Of a stretch of 16,211 nucleotides of DNA, positions 1 through 6,825 are shown piece by piece. This stretch comes from Spirochaetales bacterium (lineage in GTDB: Bacteria > Spirochaetota > Spirochaetia > DSM-27196 > SLST01): contig SLST01000482.1 of NCBI GenBank assembly GCA_007130265.1, positions 1-16,211 of the forward strand, written 5' to 3'. The stretch's first letter is position 1, and every line of letters begins with the position of its first letter. Below the pieces are notes generated by a model. It saw nothing but the letters and a program-made list of their open reading frames with translations. It searched no databases and was not told where the DNA came from. The position numbers were made by a program, and so were the translations under genes.

Positions 1-2900
1 ACATGAACCACTCGCGGCTGCACACCCATCCGCATCCGGTGCTCATCCTGGATATCGCAGACGAAGAGGGCATCCTCATCACCGGCGAGACCGGGATGCA
101 CGGGGCCGGCGGCGCCCAGGGCGCCGACGACCCGGCCTACTGGGATGCCGCCGCCGACCATGTGCGGCGCTTCGTCGCACGCGACAAGAACCACCCCTGC
201 ATCGTTATGTGGAGTGTGGAGAACGAGATGCGGTGGAACCGCAACAGGACGGACCTGTTCAAGACCGGGCTTCGCGATATCGGTCGGCTCTTCGGGGAGA
301 TTGACCCCACGCGCCCCGCCTATCACGAGGGAGATACGTCGCTGTGGGACGAGCGGGAGCTGGAGATCATGAGTCGGCACTACGGCAAGGAGTGTTCCGG
401 GCTCGGCTGGTGGGACGGCCGGCGCCCGCTTCACAGCGGCGAGATGTCGCTCTACCACTATTCCGGGCCCAACAATACCTGCCATCTCGGCGGCGACTCG
501 GTCTGGGCCTCGTTTGCCGCGCTCGATACGGCGGCCGCCGCAGACACAAAGGCGATCGTCGAGGACGGCCGCGCGTCCGGCGTCTGCTGCTTCGGCCCCT
601 GGAATGTATCGTGCCTCGAGAACCTGCGGACGAACGATGATGACGTCGCGCTCTCCTACGACGATTGGACCGCCCCTGGCGCAAAGCCGCTGCGCCTGCG
701 CGCATGGAGCGCGGAGTTCGCATTCTGGACGGGCGACGGTCCCGGCTATCGACCGCAGCCGAGTTTCGCGATCCAGCGATCTGCGTTCCGCCCATTCGCC
801 GCGATCGACACGAGCAGACGAACCGAGTACTACGCCGGGAGAGAGATCGAGCGGACGATCCACTGTGTGAACGACACGGAATCCGCAGTCCTCGCGCGCG
901 TGCAGATCGGCTACGGCGAGAGGGGATCGGCCCGCTGGTCGCACGAAGAGGTCGTAGAGCTGGGACCGGGACGCACCGCGGCCTTGCAGGTGCGGATCCC
1001 CGGCTCCGTGGTGCTCCCCGGCGAACCACACTATTCGGTGCGCGTCGTCTCGGAGGCGGGCGAGCTCGACGCCTGGACGCGCACCTTCCGGGTGGATGAG
1101 CCCGCAACGGTGGGGCTCGCCGCGGCGGCAGTGGCTTCCTCGGCGGCGGTCATCCTGGTGTACGGCCCCGGACGGCTGAAGCAGGCCTGGGCCGACCTGG
1201 GTGTCGAGGCGGTCTACCTCTCGTCGCTCGATGACCTGGACCCCGACCGCTCACCGGTCCTCGTGGTCGAGCCGTTCACCGTGGAGCCGGGCACGCAGCA
1301 GAACCTGCGGATCAGGGAGTACTGCCTGACCGGGGGCCGGGTCATCGTGCTCGAGCAGCGTGCATCGCTCTTTCCCGGTCTCGAGCTTCTCGAGATGCCG
1401 ATTCAGAAGGCGTTCGTGCGGGTCTTGTCGCCGCATCCGGCGCTCCTGCACCTGTCCGAAGAACGGCTGCAGTTCTGGGGCGACAGCGCCTACAGCGACC
1501 TTGATAACGACGCCTTCGTCGCGCGGAAGTGCTACGCGAAGCCGGAGTCGGGCTCTGCGCTCGCGTTGCTCGAAGGCGGTGAGGGCGGGTTCGGCACCGG
1601 GTCGCTCGCGCAGAGCCCGCTGCTCGAGGTACCGGTCGGTGCCGGAACGATATGGGCGTGCCAGCTGACGCTCGCCGATCGCCTTGCGGAGATACCCGCA
1701 GCGCGCCGGATACTCGCGAATCTCGTGGAGGCGGCCCGCGGTTCCGCCCCTGCCGACGCATCGGCACGCACCGCGACCCACGGCACGGCCGGCGACGGAA
1801 GCGCTGAGAACCGTCTTGCAGCCGGATCATCCGTTGAGCAAGCGGTGGAGGCTGCTCGCGCCGGCGCGACGGTGCTCGTCGAGCCGGAGACTCCGGCCGA
1901 GCTCGAATCGTGGAGCCGGACCCTCCACGTCGAGCTGGCCCCGGTGGCGACGGGCGAGGTCTTCCAAGCGGTGCGCGTACGGCCGGACCCGCTGCTCGAC
2001 GGCATCAGCAACGAAGACACGAGCGGGATCGTGTCGTGGACCTATGGACCTTCGCCTGAGGGGAACGTCGCTATCGGATCGTGGTTTCTTGCTCCGGTCG
2101 ACGGGCTCGAGCCGCTCCTCGAGACGCCCACGGAAAGCTGTCTTGCCGAGCTCTTCGTGCACGGTGGGAAGACCGAGCCTCTGCGCGCGCACACGCTCTC
2201 GCGGTTTCTCGGACCGGAGGCGCCCGTTCGGGCGGTCGCGCTCGGGGTCGTAGCCGTCGGCTCCGGGCGGATCGTCCTCAACCTCGTTCGGCCGTCGGAC
2301 TCGGTCGCACTCAACAGGTTCCGGAACCGGCTCCTGGTCAACCTCGGGCTCGAAACCCCAACGGATCCGCTGGAAGGCGATGCGGTACCGGATCAGGCCG
2401 GTGGGAAGGGCTATCCGCAGAAAGCGGCCGTCCTCAGAGCTGCACCGGGTGCAGAGCAGCTTCTACGGCTCTTCTCCGCGACTGCGTTCAGCAACGAGCG
2501 AATGGTCACTATGCCCATCCTCGACCTCGCTCAGTGGGAGATCGATGAATCCCCGGAGGGGTCCTGGCAGGCTGGGGCGACGACCGTGTGCATCTACTTC
2601 GTACTCTCCTCGCACGTGGCGCGCAAGAACATGGAGATGGACATTGGCGTTCCGAATCCTCAGGCGCTGACCTTCCTCGATCTCACCGGATCGGGCACGG
2701 TCGAACCGGTGATCAACGCCCGGCGGCTCGCCCGGGTTTCGCTCGTCGACGGAAGCGGCACGCTGAGCGACGTTGCGCTCGAGCGGGGCAACAACCACGT
2801 GCTGCTGATCTGGCGTCCGGAGTCGGGCGAGGACCGGCTCTCGCTGCGGTGGCGTGACATCATGCGACGGCCCGAGACGGACTTCCGGTTCCATCCATGA
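1..2900 (+). CDS. Glycoside hydrolase family 2-type enzyme, 5' end outside window
   Basis: The frame is open from the window edge to TGA at 2898-2900 (about 965 codons visible). It is probably a GH2-type retaining glycosidase acting on a beta-linked sugar; the substrate cannot be read from sequence. The visible part opens inside the TIM barrel: HTHPHPVLILDIADEEGIL resembles the GH2 stretch before the active site. NHPCIVMWSVENEM (about residues 63-76 from the first visible Met) matches the acid/base motif, with N74-E75. SGEMS (E147) is the likely nucleophile; the 72-residue spacing resembles the 76 residues in E. coli LacZ. Then come beta-rich domains, a Rossmann-like segment at about 385-480 resembling a glutamine-amidotransferase-like/trimerisation domain, a shorter similar stretch near 605-650, and a beta-rich C-terminus. 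The Met at position 3 is internal, because the N-terminal sugar-binding and immunoglobulin-like domains are missing. GH2 is fairly sure; specificity is unknown. Confidence 0.8.
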   Translation, partial: MNHSRLHTHPHPVLILDIADEEGILITGETGMHGAGGAQGADDPAYWDAAADHVRRFVARDKNHPCIVMWSVENEMRWNRNRTDLFKTGLRDIGRLFGEIDPTRPAYHEGDTSLWDERELEIMSRHYGKECSGLGWWDGRRPLHSGEMSLYHYSGPNNTCHLGGDSVWASFAALDTAAAADTKAIVEDGRASGVCCFGPWNVSCLENLRTNDDDVALSYDDWTAPGAKPLRLRAWSAEFAFWTGDGPGYRPQPSFAIQRSAFRPFAAIDTSRRTEYYAGREIERTIHCVNDTESAVLARVQIGYGERGSARWSHEEVVELGPGRTAALQVRIPGSVVLPGEPHYSVRVVSEAGELDAWTRTFRVDEPATVGLAAAAVASSAAVILVYGPGRLKQAWADLGVEAVYLSSLDDLDPDRSPVLVVEPFTVEPGTQQNLRIREYCLTGGRVIVLEQRASLFPGLELLEMPIQKAFVRVLSPHPALLHLSEERLQFWGDSAYSDLDNDAFVARKCYAKPESGSALALLEGGEGGFGTGSLAQSPLLEVPVGAGTIWACQLTLADRLAEIPAARRILANLVEAARGSAPADASARTATHGTAGDGSAENRLAAGSSVEQAVEAARAGATVLVEPETPAELESWSRTLHVELAPVATGEVFQAVRVRPDPLLDGISNEDTSGIVSWTYGPSPEGNVAIGSWFLAPVDGLEPLLETPTESCLAELFVHGGKTEPLRAHTLSRFLGPEAPVRAVALGVVAVGSGRIVLNLVRPSDSVALNRFRNRLLVNLGLETPTDPLEGDAVPDQAGGKGYPQKAAVLRAAPGAEQLLRLFSATAFSNERMVTMPILDLAQWEIDESPEGSWQAGATTVCIYFVLSSHVARKNMEMDIGVPNPQALTFLDLTGSGTVEPVINARRLARVSLVDGSGTLSDVALERGNNHVLLIWRPESGEDRLSLRWRDIMRRPETDFRFHP

Positions 2901-2966
2901 GGATCACGGTACCCTATCGAGCGTAGACCTGTACCGCGGGAGATCCGGAAGTCGGTCGTGTCCCGT

Positions 2967-3570
2967 TCACAGCCGACGCGCCATGGCCTCCTGCTCGATC
3001 GCGGCCAGCGTCGGTCGCGACATCCCGGCCGGTGCTCCGCTCTCAGCTGAAAGGCGTCGAGCCGCGGCGTCGGCGCGCATCTGGTAGTAGCGCTCCCGGT
3101 CGAAGCGGTGCAGCTGCGCGGCGCGATGGGCAACGTCCATCTCGAACTCGTCGAACGACTGCACCTGCCGGAGCGCAAACCTCTCCGGGAGGAACTCGAA
3201 CACGATCGGCTCCCCCCGGAACTCTGTCCGCAGGCGCGTGAGCGCGACCGCGAGAATCCGGTCGTGGTAAAAGGCGAGGCCGGGCGGATCATCAACCCCG
3301 AACCAGCCCGCTTTCGTGCATCAGTCGCTGCGGTGATCGGATGGTCGCAGAGGTTCACGATCGCCAGGTACGCCACAGTGATCACGCGCCCACGGGCCTG
3401 CATACGGATCGACGCCGCTCTGGATCAGCAGCACCGTACGGTCACGGGTGCCGACCGCCGAATCGCGGCGTTCGAGGCGGTCTCGTGCTGCTGCCCCGGA
3501 TGACACCGGACTCGCATCGTCGAGCCCGAAGACGACGCAGACGATCGTCCAGGCAACGGTGCGAGAAGGA
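2967..3570 (-). pseudogene. NrtR-type Nudix transcriptional regulator, broken, Nudix box deleted
   Basis: Pieces of one NrtR-family regulator (Nudix-like sensor plus winged helix) lie in order in different frames on the minus strand. Near 3550-3510: WTIVCVVFGLDDASP, the first strand. Near 3445-3385: TVLLIQSGVDPYAGPWA, which in the family leads into LPGGFV and the Nudix box. Then, directly after a frame change, GRVITVAYLAIVN, which belongs after the Nudix box. Finally, in a third frame from about 3315 to the TGA at 2967: AGWF, FYHDRILAVALTRLR, then PIVFEFLPERFALRQVQ, the hallmark linker into the winged helix. So the Nudix box (roughly 25-35 residues) is deleted and there is a second frameshift near 3315. 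Living homologues are about 220-240 aa and often control sugar or NAD genes. It is convergent with the glycosidase upstream and may once have regulated sugar genes here (inference). Confidence 0.75.
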
Positions 3571-3686
3571 TGGAAAACGAGGGCGGCCTGCTCCTCGGCG
3601 GCTCACGGCGCCGCCGGGCACGGGAGTGTAATCAGAGTGAGCAGAGGTTTCGGACGGTTACGGGTCTTCGCATCCGCCTGCATCCT

Positions 3687-3692
3687 GGAGGT
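3687..3692 (+). promoter_or_regulatory. Ribosome binding site that decides the lipoprotein start
   Basis: GGAGGT lies 6 nt before ATG 3699. The frame is open further upstream (to 3570), but that extension is Arg-rich, has no such site, and would bury the signal peptide, so 3699 is preferred. Confidence 0.7.
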
Positions 3693-3698
3693 ACGGGT

Positions 3699-5176
3699 AT
3701 GGATCGTCGTACGGGTCGTCGTTATCCCTGGGCCGCGCGGCTCTGGGCACTCCATCTGATCGTTCTCCTGGTTCTGACGGTCGTCACCTGCCGGCACGCG
3801 GCTCTGCCACTCGAGGGCGAGGCAGTCTCGGAAGTGATCTCCTCTCGGGACGACGGTGTCGTCACGCATCCGCAGGGTGCTGTGCTGTCGATTCCAGCGG
3901 GTGCGCTGTCCAGGGACACCACCGTTGTCATCACCGACGAGGGGACCTCACCAACCAATCCCTACGCACCGATTTTTCGGGTGTCGCGGCGGTTCATCCT
4001 GGATCTGGGCGGCGCCGCCGTCACGAAGGACATGACCCTCAAGCTGCCCTACACAGATCCGCGGGTCCCGTCCGGGATGATCGACGTGGAGAACCTCGTC
4101 CTCGTTTCGCAGGTCGCGCAGGGTATACACCGCATGAGCCCGGCGGCCTCGGAGCCCAGACCCGATCTGCACGCGACGGCACGCCTGCGCGGTAACCACG
4201 AGCCTTTGTCCGACGTGGCACGCAGCTTCGAACTGCAGCACATCATGCCGTCGACCGATCAGTTGTTCCTCGCCCTGTCGCCGGCCCCGTACTACTCGCA
4301 GGACGGCCTGCAGTGGTGCGTGCCGACCTTGGTCGCGATGCTCTACAACTACCGCGCATGGAATCCGGACGTGCGCCTATCGAACTGGCACGTCGCGGGG
4401 CTGGCGAAGACGCTCCGCGATACGACAGGCGTGCCGCCGAACGGGGTGATGGACAAGTCGGGAGTCAAGGGTCTGTATGCAGGTTACTACTGGGACGCCG
4501 ACCTGATCCCAAGCGCCCCCATGACTTACTTCGTGCAGTCGATCACGCTCGGCTGGGACATCGTCGAGCTCTTTGGAAGCGGGCAGTATGCCGCGGTGAA
4601 CAAGGTGGAACCCGGCCGCTCCTCACCACCTCCGCAACCGGAAGGGGGGGACTCCACGGGTACCTCATCGTAGGGGTCTCATCGACAGGGCTTCGCGTCC
4701 TCGACTCGAGCGGAGCCCTCACGGGACTTCGCGGGATCGCCGGCTACATGAGCTGGGATGAATAGCGCGAAACGGTCGCAAAGGACGGCAATATGGACGC
4801 GTGGACGGCGCACCTCTCGCTCCCGGTGCGCCCGGAAGAGCAGCGGCATGGATCCATCGTGCTGCTCGGCGGCTGGACAGCCGCAAACGGTACGCGCACG
4901 ATCGTGTACGAGCCGTTCCCCGACAACCCGAGTCTTCATCACGACTTGCGGTGGGACGGTGCAGATCCCTATTCGAGCGGTTATCGCTGGACCCGTCGGG
5001 ACGCTGACGCGACGCCGGACGACGAGTACTACCTGGGCGACGCCTTCGACCGGCTCGAGCAGGATGGGGGGCTCTGTGCACTCGCCGGCGTCATGCGCTG
5101 CCGGATGGGATTCCTGCTCTACGAGGGCGGCGTCCTGCAGGACACGAAGACCGTCCTGTTCAGGGCGGTGGAGTAG
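3699..5176 (+). pseudogene. Secreted lipoprotein with ZU5-like and C39-like peptidase domains, frameshifted and stop-interrupted
   Basis: The start ATG at 3699 follows GGAGGT (3687-3692) by 6 nt. Residues 1-30 form an Arg-rich n-region and hydrophobic core (LHLIVLLVLTVV), then C31 as probable lipidation site; T before C is unusual but spirochaetal lipoboxes are loose. Residues about 50-120 resemble a ZU5-like beta domain (VVTHPQGAVLSIPAGAL). From about 195 a C39-like papain-fold peptidase follows: YYSQDGLQWCVPTLVAML, with catalytic Cys207 and Gln201 upstream. This frame ends at TAG 4674-4676. The -1 frame carries the missing half: GLHGYLIVGV, with the expected catalytic His, then LRVLDSSGALTG and YMSWDE, ending at TAG 4763-4765. 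That same frame is open again from 4766 to 5176 (RETVAKDGNMDAWTAHLSLPV and a beta-rich tail). One gene broken by a frameshift (between about 4610 and 4650) and a nonsense codon is the simplest reading. Confidence 0.65.
4644..4650 (+). repeat. Run of seven G at the frame break of the lipoprotein gene
   Basis: Seven consecutive G follow GAA. Reading GAA GGG GGG and slipping back one base gives GGA CTC CAC, joining the Cys half of the peptidase to the His half. Such runs are prone to strand slippage and to sequencing error, so this is the likeliest site of the frameshift, although a break up to about 35 nt upstream also fits. Confidence 0.6.
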
Positions 5177-5697
5177 GCCGGAAGCGGCGATCCAGCACGG
5201 GAGCCATCCGGCCGTGGACGACCGGTCGCCGGACCCGTCCGATTGGTACAGCGCGGATGTCCAGACGCATGTCGAACTCGATGTCCATCGGATCCTCAAC
5301 GTCCACGAGTGCATTTGTGTGCTAGTAGCGAGTTACGTGGTGCACCGGATTCGACCGTACCACCGGAGCCTGTTGCGGCGCCTCGTGGAGGGCTCGGGGC
5401 CCCGCTGTTCGGGTTCGAGATACCGCACCGCTTCTGCACCATCCACCTCGCTGTCAGCGCTTTGAGGCGTTGGTCGCCGGCAAGCTGATACGGGCGATCT
5501 CCGCCCGAAGCGATGCGGCGACACACTGCGGTCGATCTCGACCTGGATCGAGCTCGTTGGCGCGGAGGCCGGACGTTCGCGTCCTGTCTGCGAGGGGACT
5601 AGCCCCAGGAGCGTAGCTCCGTGTCCATGCTGGCGTGACGGAGGCGCACCGCGCTTCGTCTCGCTAACGGTGGGTGAGATGCAAGCCGAGCGGTTGG
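5177..5697. other. Gene-poor stretch with no recognisable gene
   Basis: No frame gives a protein I recognise, and open frames on both strands are short and Arg/Ser/Pro-rich, as in shadow frames of GC-rich DNA. Visible structure is limited to small inverted repeats: GGGCG/CGCCC with a 4-nt loop near 5493-5506, and two adjacent hairpins at 5594-5620. It follows the end of the broken lipoprotein gene and looks like decayed DNA. Confidence 0.4.
5594..5620. repeat. Two adjacent small hairpins
   Basis: GGGG-actag-CCCC (5594-5606) is followed one base later by GGAGC-gta-GCTCC (5608-5620). Both stems are perfect. There is no T-run after them and no intact gene beside them, so a terminator role is not supported. 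Confidence 0.35.
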
Positions 5698-5925
5698 CTA
5701 CGCTGCCTTCAGTCCAAGCGGTGGATCGGAGTCAGCGCGCATGCGACGACCTGGGAGGACCGACGCGGAGAGTCGAATCCGAGCGATCGCGGGGTCGCGT
5801 GCCAGAAGCGGCAGCACCAGCCGCAGCGCCTCGCGACGCAGCGCGGAGCGGCTATTCGTCGCGTTACGACGGTTCTGTGCCGCCACGATCGTACCGATGA
5901 ACCCGGAACCCGGTCCGCCCGCCAT
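5698..5925 (-). pseudogene. Possible N-terminal scrap of a Gfo/Idh/MocA oxidoreductase
   Basis: The minus-strand frame from ATG at 5925 begins MAGGPGSGFIGTI, close to the dinucleotide-binding start of a Gfo/Idh/MocA subgroup (consensus roughly GGGPGAFIGAVH). About 35 residues on, LVLPLLARDPAIAR could correspond to the next conserved stretch (LVAGALSSDP). The rest is Arg-rich and does not follow the family, and no EKP motif is seen downstream. If real, only the first 60-70 residues survive in damaged form. The call rests on a short glycine-rich match and could be chance in GC-rich sequence. Confidence 0.3.
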
Positions 5926-5927
5926 GA

Positions 5928-6137
5928 TCGAGGTTCATACTCGGCGGTAGGACGAGTAATGACGTGCGAGCCGGGGGCAGCAGCCGTGTGTCAACCTGCT
6001 TCGAGACGACGAACGTGTGCATCGACGATGCGTATCTGAACGAGGACATCCAGGGACGCTACGGCGAAGGCGGCTGCATCTACCACGTGCACTACGCGGT
6101 CGACCCTGAGACCTTCAGCGATACCCGGCCATTCTGA
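5928..6137 (+). pseudogene. Unidentified C-terminal protein fragment
   Basis: This frame is open from a stop at 5925-5927 to TGA 6135-6137 with no plausible start codon or ribosome binding site, so it looks like the 3' end of a lost gene. The last ~50 residues have a balanced, protein-like composition with three cysteines and several acidic and aromatic residues (CFETTNVCIDDAYLNEDIQ, then GEGGCIYHVHYAVDPETF), unlike the Arg-rich shadow frames around it. I do not recognise the family. Its direction matches the broken lipoprotein gene and the importer operon. Confidence 0.35.
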
Positions 6138-6385
6138 GTCCTGGACAGAACGACCTCACCCAGATTGAGGTCAAGGTACGTTTCCGGTAGACGGGTCCGG
6201 CCTCGACGCGAGAAGTGATCACGGACCGCCATCTCTGTCGCCGTCGCAGATGACTGCAGGCTCGTGAGACCCTTGGCAGGAATGACAACCGAGACGATTG
6301 AGGTCGCGTCGGTGATCATGTAGTCCTTTGCCCGGGCAACGCGGGTTAGGTTGGCATACCAGTGCCGTCGCTGTTGGCGGAGCAC
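6092..6385 (-). CDS. Hypothetical protein, doubtful
   Basis: A 97-residue frame starts at GTG 6385 and ends at 6092. Its composition is mixed rather than Arg-dominated (KDYMITDATSIVSVVIPAKG; TYLDLNLGEVVLSRTQNGR), which favours present or past coding. It has no signal peptide, membrane segment or motif that I recognise, and I see no clear ribosome binding site. It lies downstream of the YoeB scrap on the same strand and overlaps the end of the plus-strand fragment at 5928-6137 by 46 nt. In a region this decayed it may be another gene fragment. Confidence 0.3.
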   Translation of the reverse strand: MLRQQRRHWYANLTRVARAKDYMITDATSIVSVVIPAKGLTSLQSSATATEMAVRDHFSRRGRTRLPETYLDLNLGEVVLSRTQNGRVSLKVSGSTA

Positions 6386-6446
6386 TGACGTCTTTCGGCG
6401 CGAGATGGCAGGTTAGACATAACCTTCTTGGTGGTACATACGACCA

Positions 6447-6551
6447 TCAGACTTCCTGGTAGTGGTAGCGGCAGGCGATGATCCGCAGCTCGTCCTCAGC
6501 GACTTCGTATACGAGACGATGCTCTGAGTCAATGCGTCTGGACCACAGACC
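6447..6551 (-). pseudogene. yoeB: C-terminal fragment of a YoeB/Txe-family toxin
   Basis: Reading the minus strand from 6551 to TGA at 6447-6449 gives GLWSRRIDSEHRLVYEVAED followed by ELRIIACRYHYQEV. This matches the last third of YoeB (consensus WSRRI..EHRLVY ... CRYHY), a ribosome-dependent mRNA endonuclease of about 85 residues. The C-terminal His-Tyr pair and the conserved Arg residues are present. The first ~50 residues, including the region of the catalytic Glu, are missing, and there is no YefM-type antitoxin. It also carries three extra residues (QEV) after the usual HY end. It abuts the binding-protein tail at 6552, so a rearrangement junction lies near 6551. It is not a functional toxin. 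Confidence 0.75.
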
Positions 6552-6692
6552 TTGAACGACGTGGCATTCTCGCTCGACTACGCGGTTCCCGTAGCATACT
6601 TCCTGATCAAGCCACACGTCACCGGATTCGAGTGGTACCAGAATGCGGGTCAGGGCATGCCGCTGTACATCGAGAGGGTCCGCGTGGAGTAG
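6552..6692 (+). pseudogene. C-terminal tail of a family 5 (DppA/OppA-type) solute-binding protein
   Basis: The frame is open from 6528 to TAG 6690-6692 and encodes DYAVPVAYFLIKPHVTGFEW and then GMPLYIERVRVE at the very end. Family 5 binding proteins end this way: a hydrophobic P-x-x-Y stretch, a KP.V.GF segment, then a short strand closing the protein. No start codon or N-terminal domain is present, and the YoeB scrap takes over directly upstream. The position fits, since this is where a dipeptide/oligopeptide importer operon normally carries its binding-protein gene, right before the first permease. About 90% of the gene (normally 500-600 codons) is therefore gone. Where the homology starts is uncertain by about 10 codons. 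Confidence 0.65.
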
Positions 6693-6715
6693 CCCTGATC
6701 AGACGCTCCCGCGTC

Positions 6716-6759
6716 AGAGGAGCGGCGCCGGCGCGCCAGTGCCGGACGCCGCCGCCTCT
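6716..6759 (+). other. Strong intercistronic hairpin before the permease genes
   Basis: The core stem pairs CGGCGCCGGC (6723-6732) with GCCGGaCGCCG (6741-6751), with one bulged A and an 8-nt loop; a further G-C pair (6722/6752) and an outer AGAGG/CCTCT (6716-6720 / 6755-6759) extend it. There is no T-run afterwards. Position between binding-protein stop and permease start is typical for hairpins that stabilise the upstream message or reduce read-through. Confidence 0.55.
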
Positions 6760-6811
6760 CCCTGGAGCTTCCGCCGCCGTGGCGCATGCTCCTGATTTGA
6801 CTGAGGAAGAC

Positions 6812-6816
6812 GGAGG
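6812..6816 (+). promoter_or_regulatory. Ribosome binding site supporting a TTG start
   Basis: GGAGG lies 9 nt before TTG 6826. The first in-frame ATG is at codon 12, inside the first membrane helix, so the TTG start is the better choice. Confidence 0.65.
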
Positions 6817-6825
6817 ATCGGACGA

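Noticed and set aside
367..1107. 246-codon minus-strand frame inside the glycosidase gene
   Set aside because: Extremely Arg/Ser-rich translation without motifs, antisense to a recognised family; a shadow frame caused by GC-rich codons.
1251..2020. Overlapping minus-strand frames of 162-176 codons
   Set aside because: Lie opposite the C-terminal part of the glycosidase, have low-complexity composition and no supported start.
2908..2935. GGTAC/GTACC inverted repeat after the glycosidase stop as a terminator
   Set aside because: Only a 5-bp stem with an 18-nt loop and no T-run; too weak to call.
4793..5176. Independent 127-aa gene starting at ATG 4793
   Set aside because: No good ribosome binding site, and it continues in the same frame as the peptidase C-terminus across a single TAG, so it is better read as the tail of the broken lipoprotein gene.
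4679..5314. 211-codon minus-strand frame opposite the end of the lipoprotein pseudogene
   Set aside because: The plus strand gives the continuous peptidase and tail homology; the minus translation has no recognisable motif or ribosome binding site.
5580..5760. Possible structured RNA, group II intron scrap or attC site, suggested by adjacent hairpins
   Set aside because: No domain V-like element, reverse transcriptase, integrase or attC core pair could be recognised; small hairpins alone are expected in GC-rich DNA.
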